In this document: positions 26,712 to 35,524 of the stretch, piece by piece
Numbering within the stretch: the first letter of the stretch is position 1
How the letters are laid out: every line of letters begins with the position of its first letter
NCBI GenBank assembly: GCA_017442185.1
Contig: JAFSAT010000009.1
Location: 1 to 55,058 of the forward strand
Origin: Bacteroidaceae bacterium
Lineage (GTDB): Bacteria > Bacteroidota > Bacteroidia > Bacteroidales > Bacteroidaceae
DNA length: 55,058 bases
Direction of reading: 5' to 3'
Notes under the pieces: generated by a model
Databases searched by the model: none
What the model saw: only the letters and a program-made list of their open reading frames with translations
What the model was told of the DNA's origin: nothing
Translations under genes and position numbers: made by a program

Positions 26712-28052
26712 TCACATATCATCGGGTATAAAATTCTCGGGTATTTGCTTATTTGTCGTTAAAAGTCCCTGTCGCCTTATCTCTTCGAGACGTCGGGTGA
26801 TGTTGCCTTTTCCCGTTGCTATCTGACGATAGGCATCACGATAAGCATCCATAGCCTTGTCAAGTGCCCCTTCGATACGTGTGAAGTTCTCCGTAAAACC
26901 TACGAACTTATCATACACAGCATTTGCGGTATCTACAATCCGCTGCACATCGCGCTGCTGACGCTCACGTGTCCACAAAGAATTTACCACAAAAAGCGTA
27001 GAGATAAGATTCGACGGAGAAATCAACACTATCCCCTTTTTATAAGCATAGTTCCACATAGAATTATCAGCATCCATAGCAACAAAATACGAAGGTTCAT
27101 TTGGTATAAAAAGCATTACATAATCGAGCGAATGGACATTATATTTATCATAAGACTTTGCCGCAAGTTCGTCTATATGTCGCCTGACGCTTGTCACATG
27201 CTCTTTCAAGGCTCTTGCACGAGAAGCCTCATCGTCGGCGGCAAGATAGGCCATGTAGGCATTCAGTGAAACCTTACTGTCAATTATTATATCGCGCTTA
27301 CCCGGGAAATGCACTATTATATCAGGCTTCATGCAACGTTGCGTATCGTCATTTGCTATTGCACCGCCCGAGGTATCGCGCAACGTTGCCTGTCGTTCCC
27401 ACTGTTCGCCCTCAATAAGCCCCGAATTTTCCAAAATTTGTTCAAGCACAGTTTCGCCCCAATCACCTTGAAACTTATTATTACGCGTTCCGACAAGAGC
27501 ATTTGTAAGATTCACTGCATCGTCGCTTATACGTCTGTTAGCTTCAACAAGGCTCTTAATGCTCTCTTGCAACGAAAAACGTTGACGACTCTCCTCGCCA
27601 TAAAACCCTTCGATTTTTTTGCTGAATTCCTTAAGGTCCAATCCAAAGGGACGCAACATCTCACTCAATCGTTCCTCGGTGCGCAGCCCAAACATCTCAG
27701 TATTACGTTGCAATGCCTCTCCTGCCAAGGCCTTAAATTCCAATCTCATCTGCTCAATGGTATTACCCATATCCTGTTTCTGTATCTCAAGGCGCTGCTG
27801 TAAAGCCTCGTTGGCACTCTCTAATGCCGCAATACGCGCTAACTGTGCATTATATTTCTGTAACGAATCGTGTGCCGAACTTTCGGCAACAACAATACGC
27901 TGCTGCGCAATCTCACACTGCGACTTCAACACTGCAACATCCGTAAGCAACAAATTCTTTTTCACATAAAGGCGAAAGCATAGCACTGCCATCACTACCA
28001 GAAGCAGCAACAGCAGCGCCATGCCAATCAAAAAAATGTAATTGGTAATCAT
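26712..28052 (-). CDS. rmuC: DNA recombination protein RmuC
   Basis: A 446-residue protein with an N-terminal membrane helix (residues 5-28), a long coiled coil (about 30-125), then the RmuC nuclease-like domain: FQGDWGETVLEQILENSGL near 195, KPDIIVHFPGKRDIIIDSK (D...D-x-K of the PD-(D/E)XK fold) near 240, and YVMLFIPNEPSYFVAM near 305. RmuC limits recombination at inverted repeats and is a predicted restriction-like nuclease. Length is normal. It is upstream of, but separately promoted from, the TIR-STING-like gene. Confidence 0.92.
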   Translation of the reverse strand: MITNYIFLIGMALLLLLLVVMAVLCFRLYVKKNLLLTDVAVLKSQCEIAQQRIVVAESSAHDSLQKYNAQLARIAALESANEALQQRLEIQKQDMGNTIEQMRLEFKALAGEALQRNTEMFGLRTEERLSEMLRPFGLDLKEFSKKIEGFYGEESRQRFSLQESIKSLVEANRRISDDAVNLTNALVGTRNNKFQGDWGETVLEQILENSGLIEGEQWERQATLRDTSGGAIANDDTQRCMKPDIIVHFPGKRDIIIDSKVSLNAYMAYLAADDEASRARALKEHVTSVRRHIDELAAKSYDKYNVHSLDYVMLFIPNEPSYFVAMDADNSMWNYAYKKGIVLISPSNLISTLFVVNSLWTRERQQRDVQRIVDTANAVYDKFVGFTENFTRIEGALDKAMDAYRDAYRQIATGKGNITRRLEEIRRQGLLTTNKQIPENFIPDDM

Positions 28053-28178
28053 ATTTTGTCGTGTTCAGTAAAAAAAATATTCTAAATAAGAGATGCAGAA
28101 TCAAAGAAATTCCTTTTGTTCCACACTCAAAAAAAAACAAAGATGTATATTTAAACAACCTCTGAATTTAAAAAGCCT

Positions 28179-28487
28179 TTAGCGCTCCACCTGCCTGTTT
28201 TCAACAACAGGTTGTTCTTCAGAGGGTTCATCTCTGTCAGGCGGCACAATTTTATCAATAAATGTCATCAACATTGCATATCCGCGCCTTAACAACGAAA
28301 TCTCAGATACGGCCGACACCATTCCACCTAACGTAGATGCCACCATCTTACCCGGCGATGCTGATTCCACTATCACACTCCAACACTCCTTAATGCTGCA
28401 TTTAGACTCAGAAATTTTCACTTCTACATCCCTGCGCACATTTCGCAAATCATCCAGCGAAGTTATATCATAATAATCCTTATTCAT
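28179..28487 (-). CDS. Small hypothetical protein downstream of the holin-like gene
   Basis: 102 residues with no signal peptide. The N-terminus is charged (ITSLDDLRNVRRDVEVKI), a weakly hydrophobic central helix follows (ASTLGGMVSAVSEISLLRRGYAML), and the tail is acidic and polar (PPDRDEPSEEQPVVEN). Its start overlaps the end of the upstream holin-like gene by 8 bp, so the two are translationally coupled. Similar pairs (a YtxH/holin-X-like membrane protein plus a small partner) occur in Bacteroidota, but the function is unknown. Confidence 0.6.
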   Translation of the reverse strand: MNKDYYDITSLDDLRNVRRDVEVKISESKCSIKECWSVIVESASPGKMVASTLGGMVSAVSEISLLRRGYAMLMTFIDKIVPPDRDEPSEEQPVVENRQVER

Positions 28488-28836
28488 CTTTCATGTCATC
28501 TTTTGGGAAAAACATACGACAAAAACGTCCTACCATCACATTTGCAAAAATCTTTCTACGCGCAAAATAAAGTACCGACGACACAACCGCAAGCAGAGCC
28601 ACAGCAATAATCACACTCCACAGTAAACCCACAAGCGGCACAAGACATATAATTCCGGCCACAATCAAAAAAAACAGAGAAAGCACAGCAAACACCGATA
28701 CAACCACAAACGACAGTAAATCGCCACATAAAACCGACAAATTCTCAATTACATGCAACTTAACATCATCGACTTTCAAGTCGATATACTGTTGCGTAAA
28801 ATTGGTCAGCTTATCGAAATTCTCTTTGAATTCCAT
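28480..28836 (-). CDS. Phage-holin-family-like (holin-X type) membrane protein
   Basis: 118 residues with two adjacent hydrophobic helices (about residues 35-60 and 64-90, e.g. LLSFVVVSVFAVLSLFFLIV) and an amphipathic charged N-terminus. This matches the PF07332-type putative holin proteins, which in non-phage contexts are small envelope proteins of unknown role. I start at MEFKENFDKL (28836); the upstream extension to 28875 looks untranslated. It is coupled to the following small gene, and no phage genes are nearby. Confidence 0.65.
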   Translation of the reverse strand: MEFKENFDKLTNFTQQYIDLKVDDVKLHVIENLSVLCGDLLSFVVVSVFAVLSLFFLIVAGIICLVPLVGLLWSVIIAVALLAVVSSVLYFARRKIFANVMVGRFCRMFFPKDDMKDE

Positions 28837-28908
28837 AACATCAAACAGTATTAGGTTAATAAATATTCGCAGCATCTACAAACTGTCTCTTGCAATCTTT
28901 ACAAAATA

Positions 28909-29019
28909 CGAAGATAACATCTTTTGTTCGGAAACAACCCTTCAAGAGCCTTATTTTTAGATTCGCAAAAAATAGGAAACAGTTTTTTAAAGCGAATCGT
29001 TACAAAATTATTATCTTCG
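28909..29019. promoter_or_regulatory. Candidate divergent promoters
   Basis: Two TATCTTCG elements, one base from the TAnnTTTG consensus, face away from each other: minus strand 28909-28916 for the holin-like pair and plus strand 29012-29019 for the RsiV-like lipoprotein. Both are at suitable distances from the starts. Confidence 0.35.
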
Positions 29020-29077
29020 CGAAGTGAGAAAGAGAACAGTCTTAAAAACCACGTTCAAATTATAAACAAACGAATAT

Positions 29078-29893
29078 ATGAAAAAGTGCGTTCAAACAAT
29101 ACTATTTATTTTGACAATCCTTGCTACTGCATGCACAAACAGCACAAAGCAAAGCAATGTATCCACAGGCAATGATAAAAAATCAGAAGATTTGCAATTC
29201 GTCAGGTTCGACACAATCATCAGCTACTCAATAGACACATTGAAGGCATCATCTCCCAAACTGACAATAACAATATCATTAGATACCATTCAAGGAGCAG
29301 ACAAGCGCTCCACTCTAATCAACAACGCAATCACCTATGCTGCATACGGTATCGACAGCACAGACCTTTTTACAGCCACCGCAGCTTTCGCGCACAGTTG
29401 CAAAGAGGAGTATTACACACTTCGCCCCGATTATATAAACGTAAAACAGGCCGACCACACCCCCGCATGGCTCAACCACACGATAGATATAACAGGAAGC
29501 ACAGACACAGGCAGAGACAGCATTACAACATACACCCTCATTCAAAGCTCATACACAGGAGGAGCACATGGACTCACCACCGTTACACTGATAAACTTCG
29601 ACAACACAACAGGGCGCGAAATACACCTTCAGGACATTTTCAAAGAAAATTTTGAGGAGCCACTCACACAACAGCTCCTTCGCTCATTGGCGCAGCAGAC
29701 AAATTCCCCTACAATTGAAGCATTAAAAGAAAAAGGATATACAACCATGAACGAGATGTATCCCACAGAAAATTTCCGCCTCGACAAAGACAGCATCACA
29801 TTCATATACAACAGCTACGAAATAGCCCCCTACTCAATGGGACTCCCAACTATAAGAATATCGTACGACGAGATTAAAGATATAATGAAATAA
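29078..29893 (+). CDS. DUF3298/DUF4163 (RsiV-like) lipoprotein
   Basis: A 271-residue lipoprotein with lipobox ILATAC. The region from about residue 45 to 140 is DUF4163-like (PKLTITISLDTIQG). The C-terminal part contains SSYTGGAHGLTTVTLINFD, TGREIHLQDIF and FIYNSYEIAPYSMGLPTIRI, the DUF3298 signature shared with the extracellular domain of the B. subtilis anti-sigma factor RsiV. No sigma factor gene is adjacent, so it need not be a regulator; this architecture is common among periplasmic lipoproteins of Bacteroidota. rsmG follows 20 bp downstream. Confidence 0.82.
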   Translation: MKKCVQTILFILTILATACTNSTKQSNVSTGNDKKSEDLQFVRFDTIISYSIDTLKASSPKLTITISLDTIQGADKRSTLINNAITYAAYGIDSTDLFTATAAFAHSCKEEYYTLRPDYINVKQADHTPAWLNHTIDITGSTDTGRDSITTYTLIQSSYTGGAHGLTTVTLINFDNTTGREIHLQDIFKENFEEPLTQQLLRSLAQQTNSPTIEALKEKGYTTMNEMYPTENFRLDKDSITFIYNSYEIAPYSMGLPTIRISYDEIKDIMK

Positions 29894-29913
29894 CATCTAC
29901 AACCAACTGATAC

Positions 29914-30534
29914 ATGGACATAATACTTAAATACTTTCCCAACCTAAGCGACAGACAAAAAGAGCAGTTCGCTGCTCTATACAACCTATATTACGATTGG
30001 AACAGCAAGATAAACGTAATATCGCGTAAAGACATAGAGAATCTCTATCTTCATCACGTGTTACACTCCTTGGGTATTGCCAAGGTGATAACATTCCGTC
30101 CGGGCACCACAGTGATGGATATGGGTTGCGGCGGTGGCTTTCCCGGCATACCTCTTGCCATAATGTTTCCCGAAGTACAGTTCCACCTTGTCGACAGCAT
30201 TGGCAAAAAAGTAAGAGTGGCAACAGAGATAGCCACAGCAATAGGACTGAACAATGTGCGTGCAACACACAGTCGTGCCGAAGAGATAAAAGAGAAATAC
30301 AATTTTGTAGTGAGCCGCGCTGTGATGCAACTTCCCGAACTTGTTAAAATATGCCGCAAGAACATATCCAAGGAACAAATAAATGCTCTGCCCAATGGAA
30401 TTATATGCCTCAAAGGCGGCGACATTCAGGCAGAAGCACGCCCCTACAAAAATATGGTAGAAATAACAGAATTGGAAGACATCTTCGACGAAGATTTTTT
30501 CAAAGACAAAAAAGTTGTATATATACCAATATAA
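29914..30534 (+). CDS. rsmG: 16S rRNA (guanine527-N7)-methyltransferase
   Basis: A 206-residue SAM-dependent methyltransferase modifying G527 in the 530 loop of 16S rRNA; its loss gives low-level streptomycin resistance in other bacteria. The SAM-binding glycine loop VMDMGCGGGFPGIPLAIMFP (about residues 68-87), VDSIGKKVRVA and FVVSRAVMQLPEL are all present. Length is normal. It lies 20 bp after the lipoprotein and 20 bp before the hydrolase, suggesting one transcript. Confidence 0.94.
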   Translation: MDIILKYFPNLSDRQKEQFAALYNLYYDWNSKINVISRKDIENLYLHHVLHSLGIAKVITFRPGTTVMDMGCGGGFPGIPLAIMFPEVQFHLVDSIGKKVRVATEIATAIGLNNVRATHSRAEEIKEKYNFVVSRAVMQLPELVKICRKNISKEQINALPNGIICLKGGDIQAEARPYKNMVEITELEDIFDEDFFKDKKVVYIPI

Positions 30535-30554
30535 TGTAACAAAGCCCCTTACAC

Positions 30555-31193
30555 ATGGAACTTAAGACATTTATCTTCAACCCCATACAAGTCAACTGTT
30601 ATCTTATGTGGGACTCTACGGGAGAGGCTGTGCTTATAGACTGCGGTTGCATATATGCCCATGAGAAAGCAGAACTTAAGCGCTTTATTTCAGAGAACAA
30701 ACTGCATCTGAAGCACTATTTGAATACCCATCTGCATTTTGACCACATCTTCGGCAATCCCTATGTAATGAAAGAATTCGGGATAGGTGCCGAAGCCAAT
30801 GATAAAGACCTGCCTTGGGCTTTAAGTATATCCGAGCGAGTATCTCGTTTCGGAATGTGTTACGACGAAGAGATTCCCCCTCTTGCCCGTGTGTTGAATG
30901 ATGGAGACGATATACACTTCGGACATAGTTCTATTAAAGCGATTGCCGTCCCCGGACATTCTCCCGGCAGCCTTGCCTATTATCTGCCCGACGAGAATAT
31001 GTTATTCTCGGGCGATGCACTGTTTCATGGCAGCATCGGTCGTACAGACTTTCCCGACAGCAACCACCGAGCATTAATCGACAATATTAAAGAAAAGCTC
31101 CTTACCCTACCAAGCTGCACCGTCGTCTATCCGGGACACGACCGCAGCACCACGATAGGATACGAAAAAGAGTATAACATGTTTCTGCGCTGA
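30555..31193 (+). CDS. MBL-fold metallo-hydrolase (glyoxalase II-like)
   Basis: A 212-residue metallo-beta-lactamase-fold enzyme with the zinc-binding motif NTHLHFDHIFGN (H-x-H-x-D-H) near residue 58, AVPGHSPGSLAYYL near 134, LFSGDALFHGSIGRTDFPDS near 150 and VYPGHDRSTTIGYE near 193. The set fits the small YcbL-like hydroxyacylglutathione hydrolase group. The substrate is uncertain, since Bacteroidota generally lack glutathione. Confidence 0.9.
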   Translation: MELKTFIFNPIQVNCYLMWDSTGEAVLIDCGCIYAHEKAELKRFISENKLHLKHYLNTHLHFDHIFGNPYVMKEFGIGAEANDKDLPWALSISERVSRFGMCYDEEIPPLARVLNDGDDIHFGHSSIKAIAVPGHSPGSLAYYLPDENMLFSGDALFHGSIGRTDFPDSNHRALIDNIKEKLLTLPSCTVVYPGHDRSTTIGYEKEYNMFLR

Positions 31194-31244
31194 AATAATC
31201 TTCATAATAAAAGGGCTCGACAAACAGCACCATTAAGCACAAAA

Positions 31245-31285
31245 AATCCTCTGCAACCGTCTCTCAATATCGGTAGCAGAGGATT
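31245..31285. terminator. Terminator between the MBL hydrolase and rny
   Basis: AATCCTCTGCAACCG (31245-31259) pairs with CGGTAGCAGAGGATT (31271-31285) with one mismatch. A-rich and T-rich flanks on both sides let it serve both convergent genes. Confidence 0.75.
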
Positions 31286-31320
31286 ATATTTTACTGTTAC
31301 TTAGAAGCAAGCAGTTTAAA

Positions 31321-32865
31321 TTATCTTGCGTAATTCACTGCACGTGTCTCACGAATAACAGTAATCTTCACCTGACCGGGATAAGTCATCTCATCCTGAA
31401 TTTTCTTGGCAATTTCTCCGGAAAGTTGTTCAGTCTGTTTGTCATCAATCTTGTCAGCTCCCACAATAACGCGCAATTCGCGTCCTGCCTGTATTGCATA
31501 GGTTTTTGTAACACCCGGATATGACATTGCCAATTGTTCAAGGTCGCGCAAACGCTTGATATAAGCCTCGACAATCTCGCGACGTGCTCCCGGACGTGCA
31601 CCTGATATTGCATCACACACCTGCACAATGGGGGCAATGAGACTTGTCATCTCCACCTCATCGTGGTGCGCACCTATCGCATTGCAAATATCTGGTTTCT
31701 CTTTATATTTCTCGGCAAGTTTCATACCATACTCGGCATGCGGCAGTTCGGTCTCCTCATCAGGCACTTTACCTATATCGTGCAAAAGTCCGGCGCGTTT
31801 GGCTTTTTTAGGATTCAATCCAAGTTCTGCAGCCATTATAGCACAAAGATTTGCTGTTTCGCGTGCATGTTGCAGCAGATTCTGACCATACGATGAACGA
31901 TATTTCATTTTACCTATTATTCGAATCAATTCGGGGTGCATACCATGAATACCAAGGTCGATTGTGGTGCGTTTTCCCGTCTCTATTATCTCTTCTTCTA
32001 CCTGTTTTTTAACTTTTGCGACAACCTCCTCTATTCGTGCAGGATGTATGCGGCCGTCTGCCACCAACTGATGCAATGCAAGACGGGCAATTTCGCGACG
32101 TACAGGGTCGAAAGCACTCAGCACTATAGCTTCGGGGGTATCGTCGACAACAATCTCCACTCCTGTTGCAGCTTCGAGTGCACGAATATTGCGTCCTTCT
32201 CGTCCTATTATTCGACCTTTCATTTCATCATTTTCGATATGGAACACTGTCACCGAATTTTCTATTGCTGTTTCGGTGGCCACTCGCTGTATTGTTTGTA
32301 TCACAATTTTTTTGGCTTCGCGTCCGGCTGTCATCTTTGCATCGTCTATAATGTCGTTCACGTATGATGCCGCTTGTGCCTTGGCCTCTTCCTTAAGAGA
32401 CTCTACAAGTCTCTCTTTTGCCTCTTCGGCCGAAAGTCCGCTTATGGCCTCGAGTTTCTCTCGCTCCTGTTGATGTAATTTGTCTAGTTCTTCTTGCTTA
32501 CGCTCTATGATGCTTTTTTGCGCTTCAAGATTCTCTTTAAAGTTCTCTACTTCGTTTTTTCTACGTTGTAAATCCTCGCTACGCTGGTTCAGTTGAATTT
32601 CTCTCTGTTTGATGTGGTTTTCTGCTTGTTGTATTTTGTTGTTACGCTGCGATATCTCTTTCTCCAGTTCGGCTTTTTTATTCAAGAATTTCTCTTTTAC
32701 TTCCAAAAGTTTATTCTTTTTTATAACCTCGGCCTCTTTTCTTGCCTCATCAATTATGCATTTGTTCTTTGCTTTAAGGGCGTAACGGTTTATCAGATAT
32801 TGGCACACAAAGCCGATTATTATTCCGACGGCTGCGCCGATGATTAATGAAATTGTAGTTGACAT
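31321..32865 (-). CDS. rny: Ribonuclease Y
   Basis: A 514-residue membrane-anchored endoribonuclease that starts mRNA decay. It shows the full architecture: an N-terminal membrane helix (residues 4-24), a long coiled coil (30-150), a KH domain with [19 protein letters not shown] near 215-235, and an HD domain with [15 protein letters not shown] near 360 and [11 protein letters not shown] near 398. Length is typical. It follows zapA on the same strand after a 148-bp gap containing a possible structured RNA. Confidence 0.95.
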   Translation of the reverse strand: MSTTISLIIGAAVGIIIGFVCQYLINRYALKAKNKCIIDEARKEAEVIKKNKLLEVKEKFLNKKAELEKEISQRNNKIQQAENHIKQREIQLNQRSEDLQRRKNEVENFKENLEAQKSIIERKQEELDKLHQQEREKLEAISGLSAEEAKERLVESLKEEAKAQAASYVNDIIDDAKMTAGREAKKIVIQTIQRVATETAIENSVTVFHIENDEMKGRIIGREGRNIRALEAATGVEIVVDDTPEAIVLSAFDPVRREIARLALHQLVADGRIHPARIEEVVAKVKKQVEEEIIETGKRTTIDLGIHGMHPELIRIIGKMKYRSSYGQNLLQHARETANLCAIMAAELGLNPKKAKRAGLLHDIGKVPDEETELPHAEYGMKLAEKYKEKPDICNAIGAHHDEVEMTSLIAPIVQVCDAISGARPGARREIVEAYIKRLRDLEQLAMSYPGVTKTYAIQAGRELRVIVGADKIDDKQTEQLSGEIAKKIQDEMTYPGQVKITVIRETRAVNYAR

Positions 32866-32884
32866 AAAGTTTAGTTAAGTTTAA

Positions 32885-32970
32885 TTATATAATAATAGCA
32901 CACCACAATATCGTAGGACCGCTTACGGGCAAAAAGCCCGGCCCATTATGATATGGCAATGTGCGTTGTT
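32885..32970 (-). ncRNA. Candidate structured RNA between zapA and rny
   Basis: On the minus strand GCACATTGCCATATC (32964-32950) pairs with GATATTGTGGTGTGC (32912-32898) with one mismatch and several G-U pairs. It encloses an asymmetric bubble and an apical CGGGC/GCCCG hairpin (32926-32940). There is no T tract, so it is not a simple terminator. It may be a leader of rny or a small RNA; 6S RNA lies next to zapA in proteobacteria, but I cannot show this is 6S. Confidence 0.3.
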
Positions 32971-33013
32971 CTCTCTTTTACGGGTTTATTAAGCCCGTTG
33001 TGCAGAGTGTGGG

Positions 33014-33310
33014 TTATTCCTCTGTTTTAAGTGCTTCGTCAACTATTCGCGATAATTCGTTTATCTTACGCATAACATTTGCAGTTCCCACGCTGTCGGT
33101 GTGTGTGGCAAGCCTATATGCAATATCAATTGCCACCATTGTCATTATTCTAACCGAACCTTCACCTGCGAAAGCCTGCTTATATGGTATCAATACTTCA
33201 TTTATCAAGCGTGCTGCCTGACGGTAATAGGGTTCTTCTTCTGCCGGAACAGAAAGAGGATACGACATTCCGTCGACAACGAGGTTTATTCCCACTCTTC
33301 TATCTTCCAT
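33014..33310 (-). CDS. zapA: Cell division protein ZapA
   Basis: A 98-residue ZapA homologue: INLVVDGMSYPLSVPAEEE at the N-terminus, then EPYYRQAARLINEVLIPYK and a C-terminal coiled-coil helix including VAIDIAYRLATHTDSV. ZapA bundles FtsZ filaments at the septum. It starts 27 bp after the stop of the coiled-coil gene upstream, a conserved Bacteroidota pairing. Confidence 0.88.
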   Translation of the reverse strand: MEDRRVGINLVVDGMSYPLSVPAEEEPYYRQAARLINEVLIPYKQAFAGEGSVRIMTMVAIDIAYRLATHTDSVGTANVMRKINELSRIVDEALKTEE

Positions 33311-33337
33311 AATGCTCTCAGTCTTTGAATACTATAA

Positions 33338-33637
33338 TTATTTATTTGTCAACGACTCGATGCATCGGTCGATTTCACGCACAAGTCTTGTCAGCCTGTC
33401 TCGCGTTAATTCAATTTCTGAATCGCTCAAGGAGATGACTTTTGCCTGCTTTAAATTATTATAATTTTGCCTGAGTTCGTCATATCGCTCCTGTAAGATT
33501 TTAAGTTCGGTGTTACATTCATATAACATGCCTGCGAGTTCTCTGTTTCGCTTCACCGAATCTTGATATTTCTGTTTAAGGCGATACAGATTCTCTTCCA
33601 AATGTTCCAATGTCGAAATGTCGTTCTCAGTCATCAT
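33338..33637 (-). CDS. Coiled-coil protein paired with ZapA
   Basis: 99 residues, almost entirely predicted coiled coil (heptads through LEENLYRLKQKYQDSVKRN and ELKILQERYDELRQNYNNLK), with no signal peptide or membrane segment. It lies directly upstream of zapA. In size and composition it resembles ZapB, a ZapA-binding coiled-coil division factor, but sequence similarity to ZapB is not clear; partnership with ZapA is inferred from position only. Confidence 0.65.
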   Translation of the reverse strand: MMTENDISTLEHLEENLYRLKQKYQDSVKRNRELAGMLYECNTELKILQERYDELRQNYNNLKQAKVISLSDSEIELTRDRLTRLVREIDRCIESLTNK

Positions 33638-33683
33638 ACAACAATCAATTTACAAATATATGAATTTTTTTAAAAAATCAATA

Positions 33684-33875
33684 AGAAGCTGTTTGAATTT
33701 CTTTCAAATATTATGTTTACATTATTTATAAGCAAATTTCACTTGCCTTTTTATGCTATTTTTTGTCTGTTTTTCTTTTTTTGCGGTTACACAGCTCACT
33801 ATTCACTCTAAAAAATGAAAAAACACTCTATAAAGAACTGTAAAAATTTAAAGGATATAAATTCAAACAGTTTCT
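33684..33875. repeat. Family A dispersed repeat, full copy
   Basis: It starts AGAAGCTGTTTGAATTTCTT and ends with the inverted counterpart ATATAAATTCAAACAGTTTC plus T. The interior contains GTTACACAGCTCACTATTCA. Its right end overlaps the stop codon (TAG) of the DUF2520 gene on the minus strand. Confidence 0.85.
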
Positions 33876-34671
33876 AATTATCGGAATTTGTCTCTTTTTG
33901 TTTTTCGATATATTCGCTGATAAGATTGTATATGCTTAGTAAATTGCCGCTCAGTGCCTCACGCTGACTATCCATCACCGCCGTGTCGCCACGTTGTGCA
34001 GGCCCTGTTTGTGCATCATGTGGGGACATTCTGTGCACTTTGGCTGCTGTTTCATCTATAAGAGGTAACATTGCATCGAAAGGCAATCCGTGACGTTGCA
34101 GAATTTCGGCCGACATTGAGTAAAGAGCATTTGAAAAATTACATGCAAAAACTGCGGCCAAATGAAGATAGCGACGCTGTTCGCTTGTTGCCGCATACAC
34201 TTTGCCTCCAAGAGAGGTAGCTACTTCTACTATAACAGATTGCGCAGTTTCGTTACATCCCTCCACAAAAACACCAACCGTAGAAAAGTCTACCACACGA
34301 GCCTTGCTGAATGTCTGCATAGGATAAAGCACACCATAACTTTTGCAACCTGCCCGACGTAAAATATCCATAGGCACACTGCCGGCAGTGTGCACAATCA
34401 ATGCTTGCGGAAAATAAGCAGCCACATTGTGCGCAACTTGAGACAAGGCATTGTCACTGACAGATATAATCACAATATCGGCAGATGGTAATTGCGAAAT
34501 ATCATCAGAAAAAAAACAGTCGAGCCGCGTACCCAAAATACGTGCGGAGTGTGCTGTTCTGCTCCACACTCCCACCGGAGGAGACCCCGCACACTTAAGC
34601 GCCACGCCCAACGACGTTGCCAGATTGCCGGCTCCAACAAGCAGAATCCTTTTATTTTCCACCGTACACAC
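33874..34671 (-). CDS. DUF2520 / Rossmann-like oxidoreductase
   Basis: A 265-residue protein with an N-terminal NAD(P)-binding Rossmann fold (ILLVGAGNLATSLGVALKCA, residues 9-28), IVIISVSDNALSQVA near 67, and the DUF2520 C-terminal helical domain containing YGVLYPMQTFSKAR near 115 and YLHLAAVFACNFSNAL near 170. The arrangement parallels pyrroline-5-carboxylate and ketopantoate reductases; the substrate is unknown. Its start overlaps the nitroreductase end (34652-34671), so the two are coupled. Its stop codon lies at the edge of a family A repeat. Confidence 0.88.
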   Translation of the reverse strand: MCTVENKRILLVGAGNLATSLGVALKCAGSPPVGVWSRTAHSARILGTRLDCFFSDDISQLPSADIVIISVSDNALSQVAHNVAAYFPQALIVHTAGSVPMDILRRAGCKSYGVLYPMQTFSKARVVDFSTVGVFVEGCNETAQSVIVEVATSLGGKVYAATSEQRRYLHLAAVFACNFSNALYSMSAEILQRHGLPFDAMLPLIDETAAKVHRMSPHDAQTGPAQRGDTAVMDSQREALSGNLLSIYNLISEYIEKQKETNSDN

Positions 34672-35188
34672 CTATATGAACCTTTTCCCACTGCATTTTA
34701 TCCTCATCAAAAGGTTTGCTGTCGCGCTCTTTGTGACCGACAGCCACTATGGATAGCACGGCATAATGCTCGGGAAGTCCCAATAACAACTTCACATTCT
34801 CCTCGGCGCTGCCACCCTCTGCATCCTTACGCAAACGAATCTGCACCCAACAAGAGCCAAGCCCACGTTCTTCGGCTGCAAGCTGCATCAGAATAGTAGC
34901 AATAGAACAATCCTCTATCCAGACATCACTTTTATCAGTGTCGGCAACCACAACAACAGCCATTGCCGCACCCTCAAGAAGTTGTGCTCCTGCCGCTTTA
35001 CTTACCGACAACGACTTCAGCATATTCCTATCCTCAACGAGTATAAATTCCCACGGATTGATACGATGTCCCGATGGTGCCATGAGTGCGGCACGCATAA
35101 TATCGGCCACAGCCTCTTGCTCCACAGGCTCCCCTGTGAATCTGCGGCAGCTGCGCCTGCTTTTCAATAATTCAAGAAAATTTTCCAT
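34652..35188 (-). CDS. Nitroreductase family protein
   Basis: A 178-residue FMN-dependent nitroreductase-fold protein: LLKSRRSCRRFTGEPVEQE (phosphate/FMN-binding Arg cluster) at the N-terminus, APSGHRINPWEFILVED near residue 36, RGLGSCWVQIRLRK near 113 and a C-terminal LGLPEHYAVLSIVAVGHKE. These enzymes reduce quinones or nitro compounds with NAD(P)H; the physiological substrate is unknown. It is translationally coupled to the DUF2520 gene. Confidence 0.9.
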   Translation of the reverse strand: MENFLELLKSRRSCRRFTGEPVEQEAVADIMRAALMAPSGHRINPWEFILVEDRNMLKSLSVSKAAGAQLLEGAAMAVVVVADTDKSDVWIEDCSIATILMQLAAEERGLGSCWVQIRLRKDAEGGSAEENVKLLLGLPEHYAVLSIVAVGHKERDSKPFDEDKMQWEKVHIGVYGGK

Positions 35189-35524
35189 ACAAAATAAATT
35201 ATCCGATGCTAAGATACAACAAAAGAAGATTCCAAAAAAGAGCTATATAATAAGAAGCCGTTTAATTTTATCTTCTTAAAATTTTTACAGCTCTTTTTTA
35301 AAATGTTTTTTCATTTTTTAAGGGCGTATAACGAGCTATGTAACCACAAAACCGGCTTAAGTTTCTTTGCATCTGTTCATAGTCATATTTATTTCTTGAC
35401 TTGCTGGTAACAGCCGGCATATTGACGGTTGAAAATAAAAAAAAATTCTGCCACAAATACCAAAAAAAGCATTTTCCGATAAACAAATCCCCTTCAAATA
35501 TGTTTACTACATAAAACATAAGCC
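35189..35524. other. Divergent region with a family A repeat
   Basis: No gene was found between the nitroreductase and the malic-enzyme-like gene. A family A repeat fills 35253-35344. The rest is A/T-rich promoter sequence. Confidence 0.5.
35253..35344 (+). repeat. Family A dispersed repeat, short copy
   Basis: AGAAGCCGTTTAATTTTATC, then a TTTTTACAGCTC block and a distal CGTATAACGAGCTATGTAA end. It is the inverse of the copy at 9541-9642 along its length. Confidence 0.75.

Noticed and set aside
25408..28052. A conventional CBASS operon around the TIR-STING-like gene
   Set aside because: No CD-NTase, Cap2/Cap3 or other CBASS gene is visible; rmuC has its own role and the promoter separates them.
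28480..28836. Prophage signal from the holin-like gene
   Set aside because: No endolysin, structural or integrase genes nearby; this protein family is common in non-phage contexts.
31936..32367. Plus-strand frame of 143 codons opposite rny
   Set aside because: Antisense shadow of the well-supported RNase Y gene; cysteine/phenylalanine-rich product with no start context.
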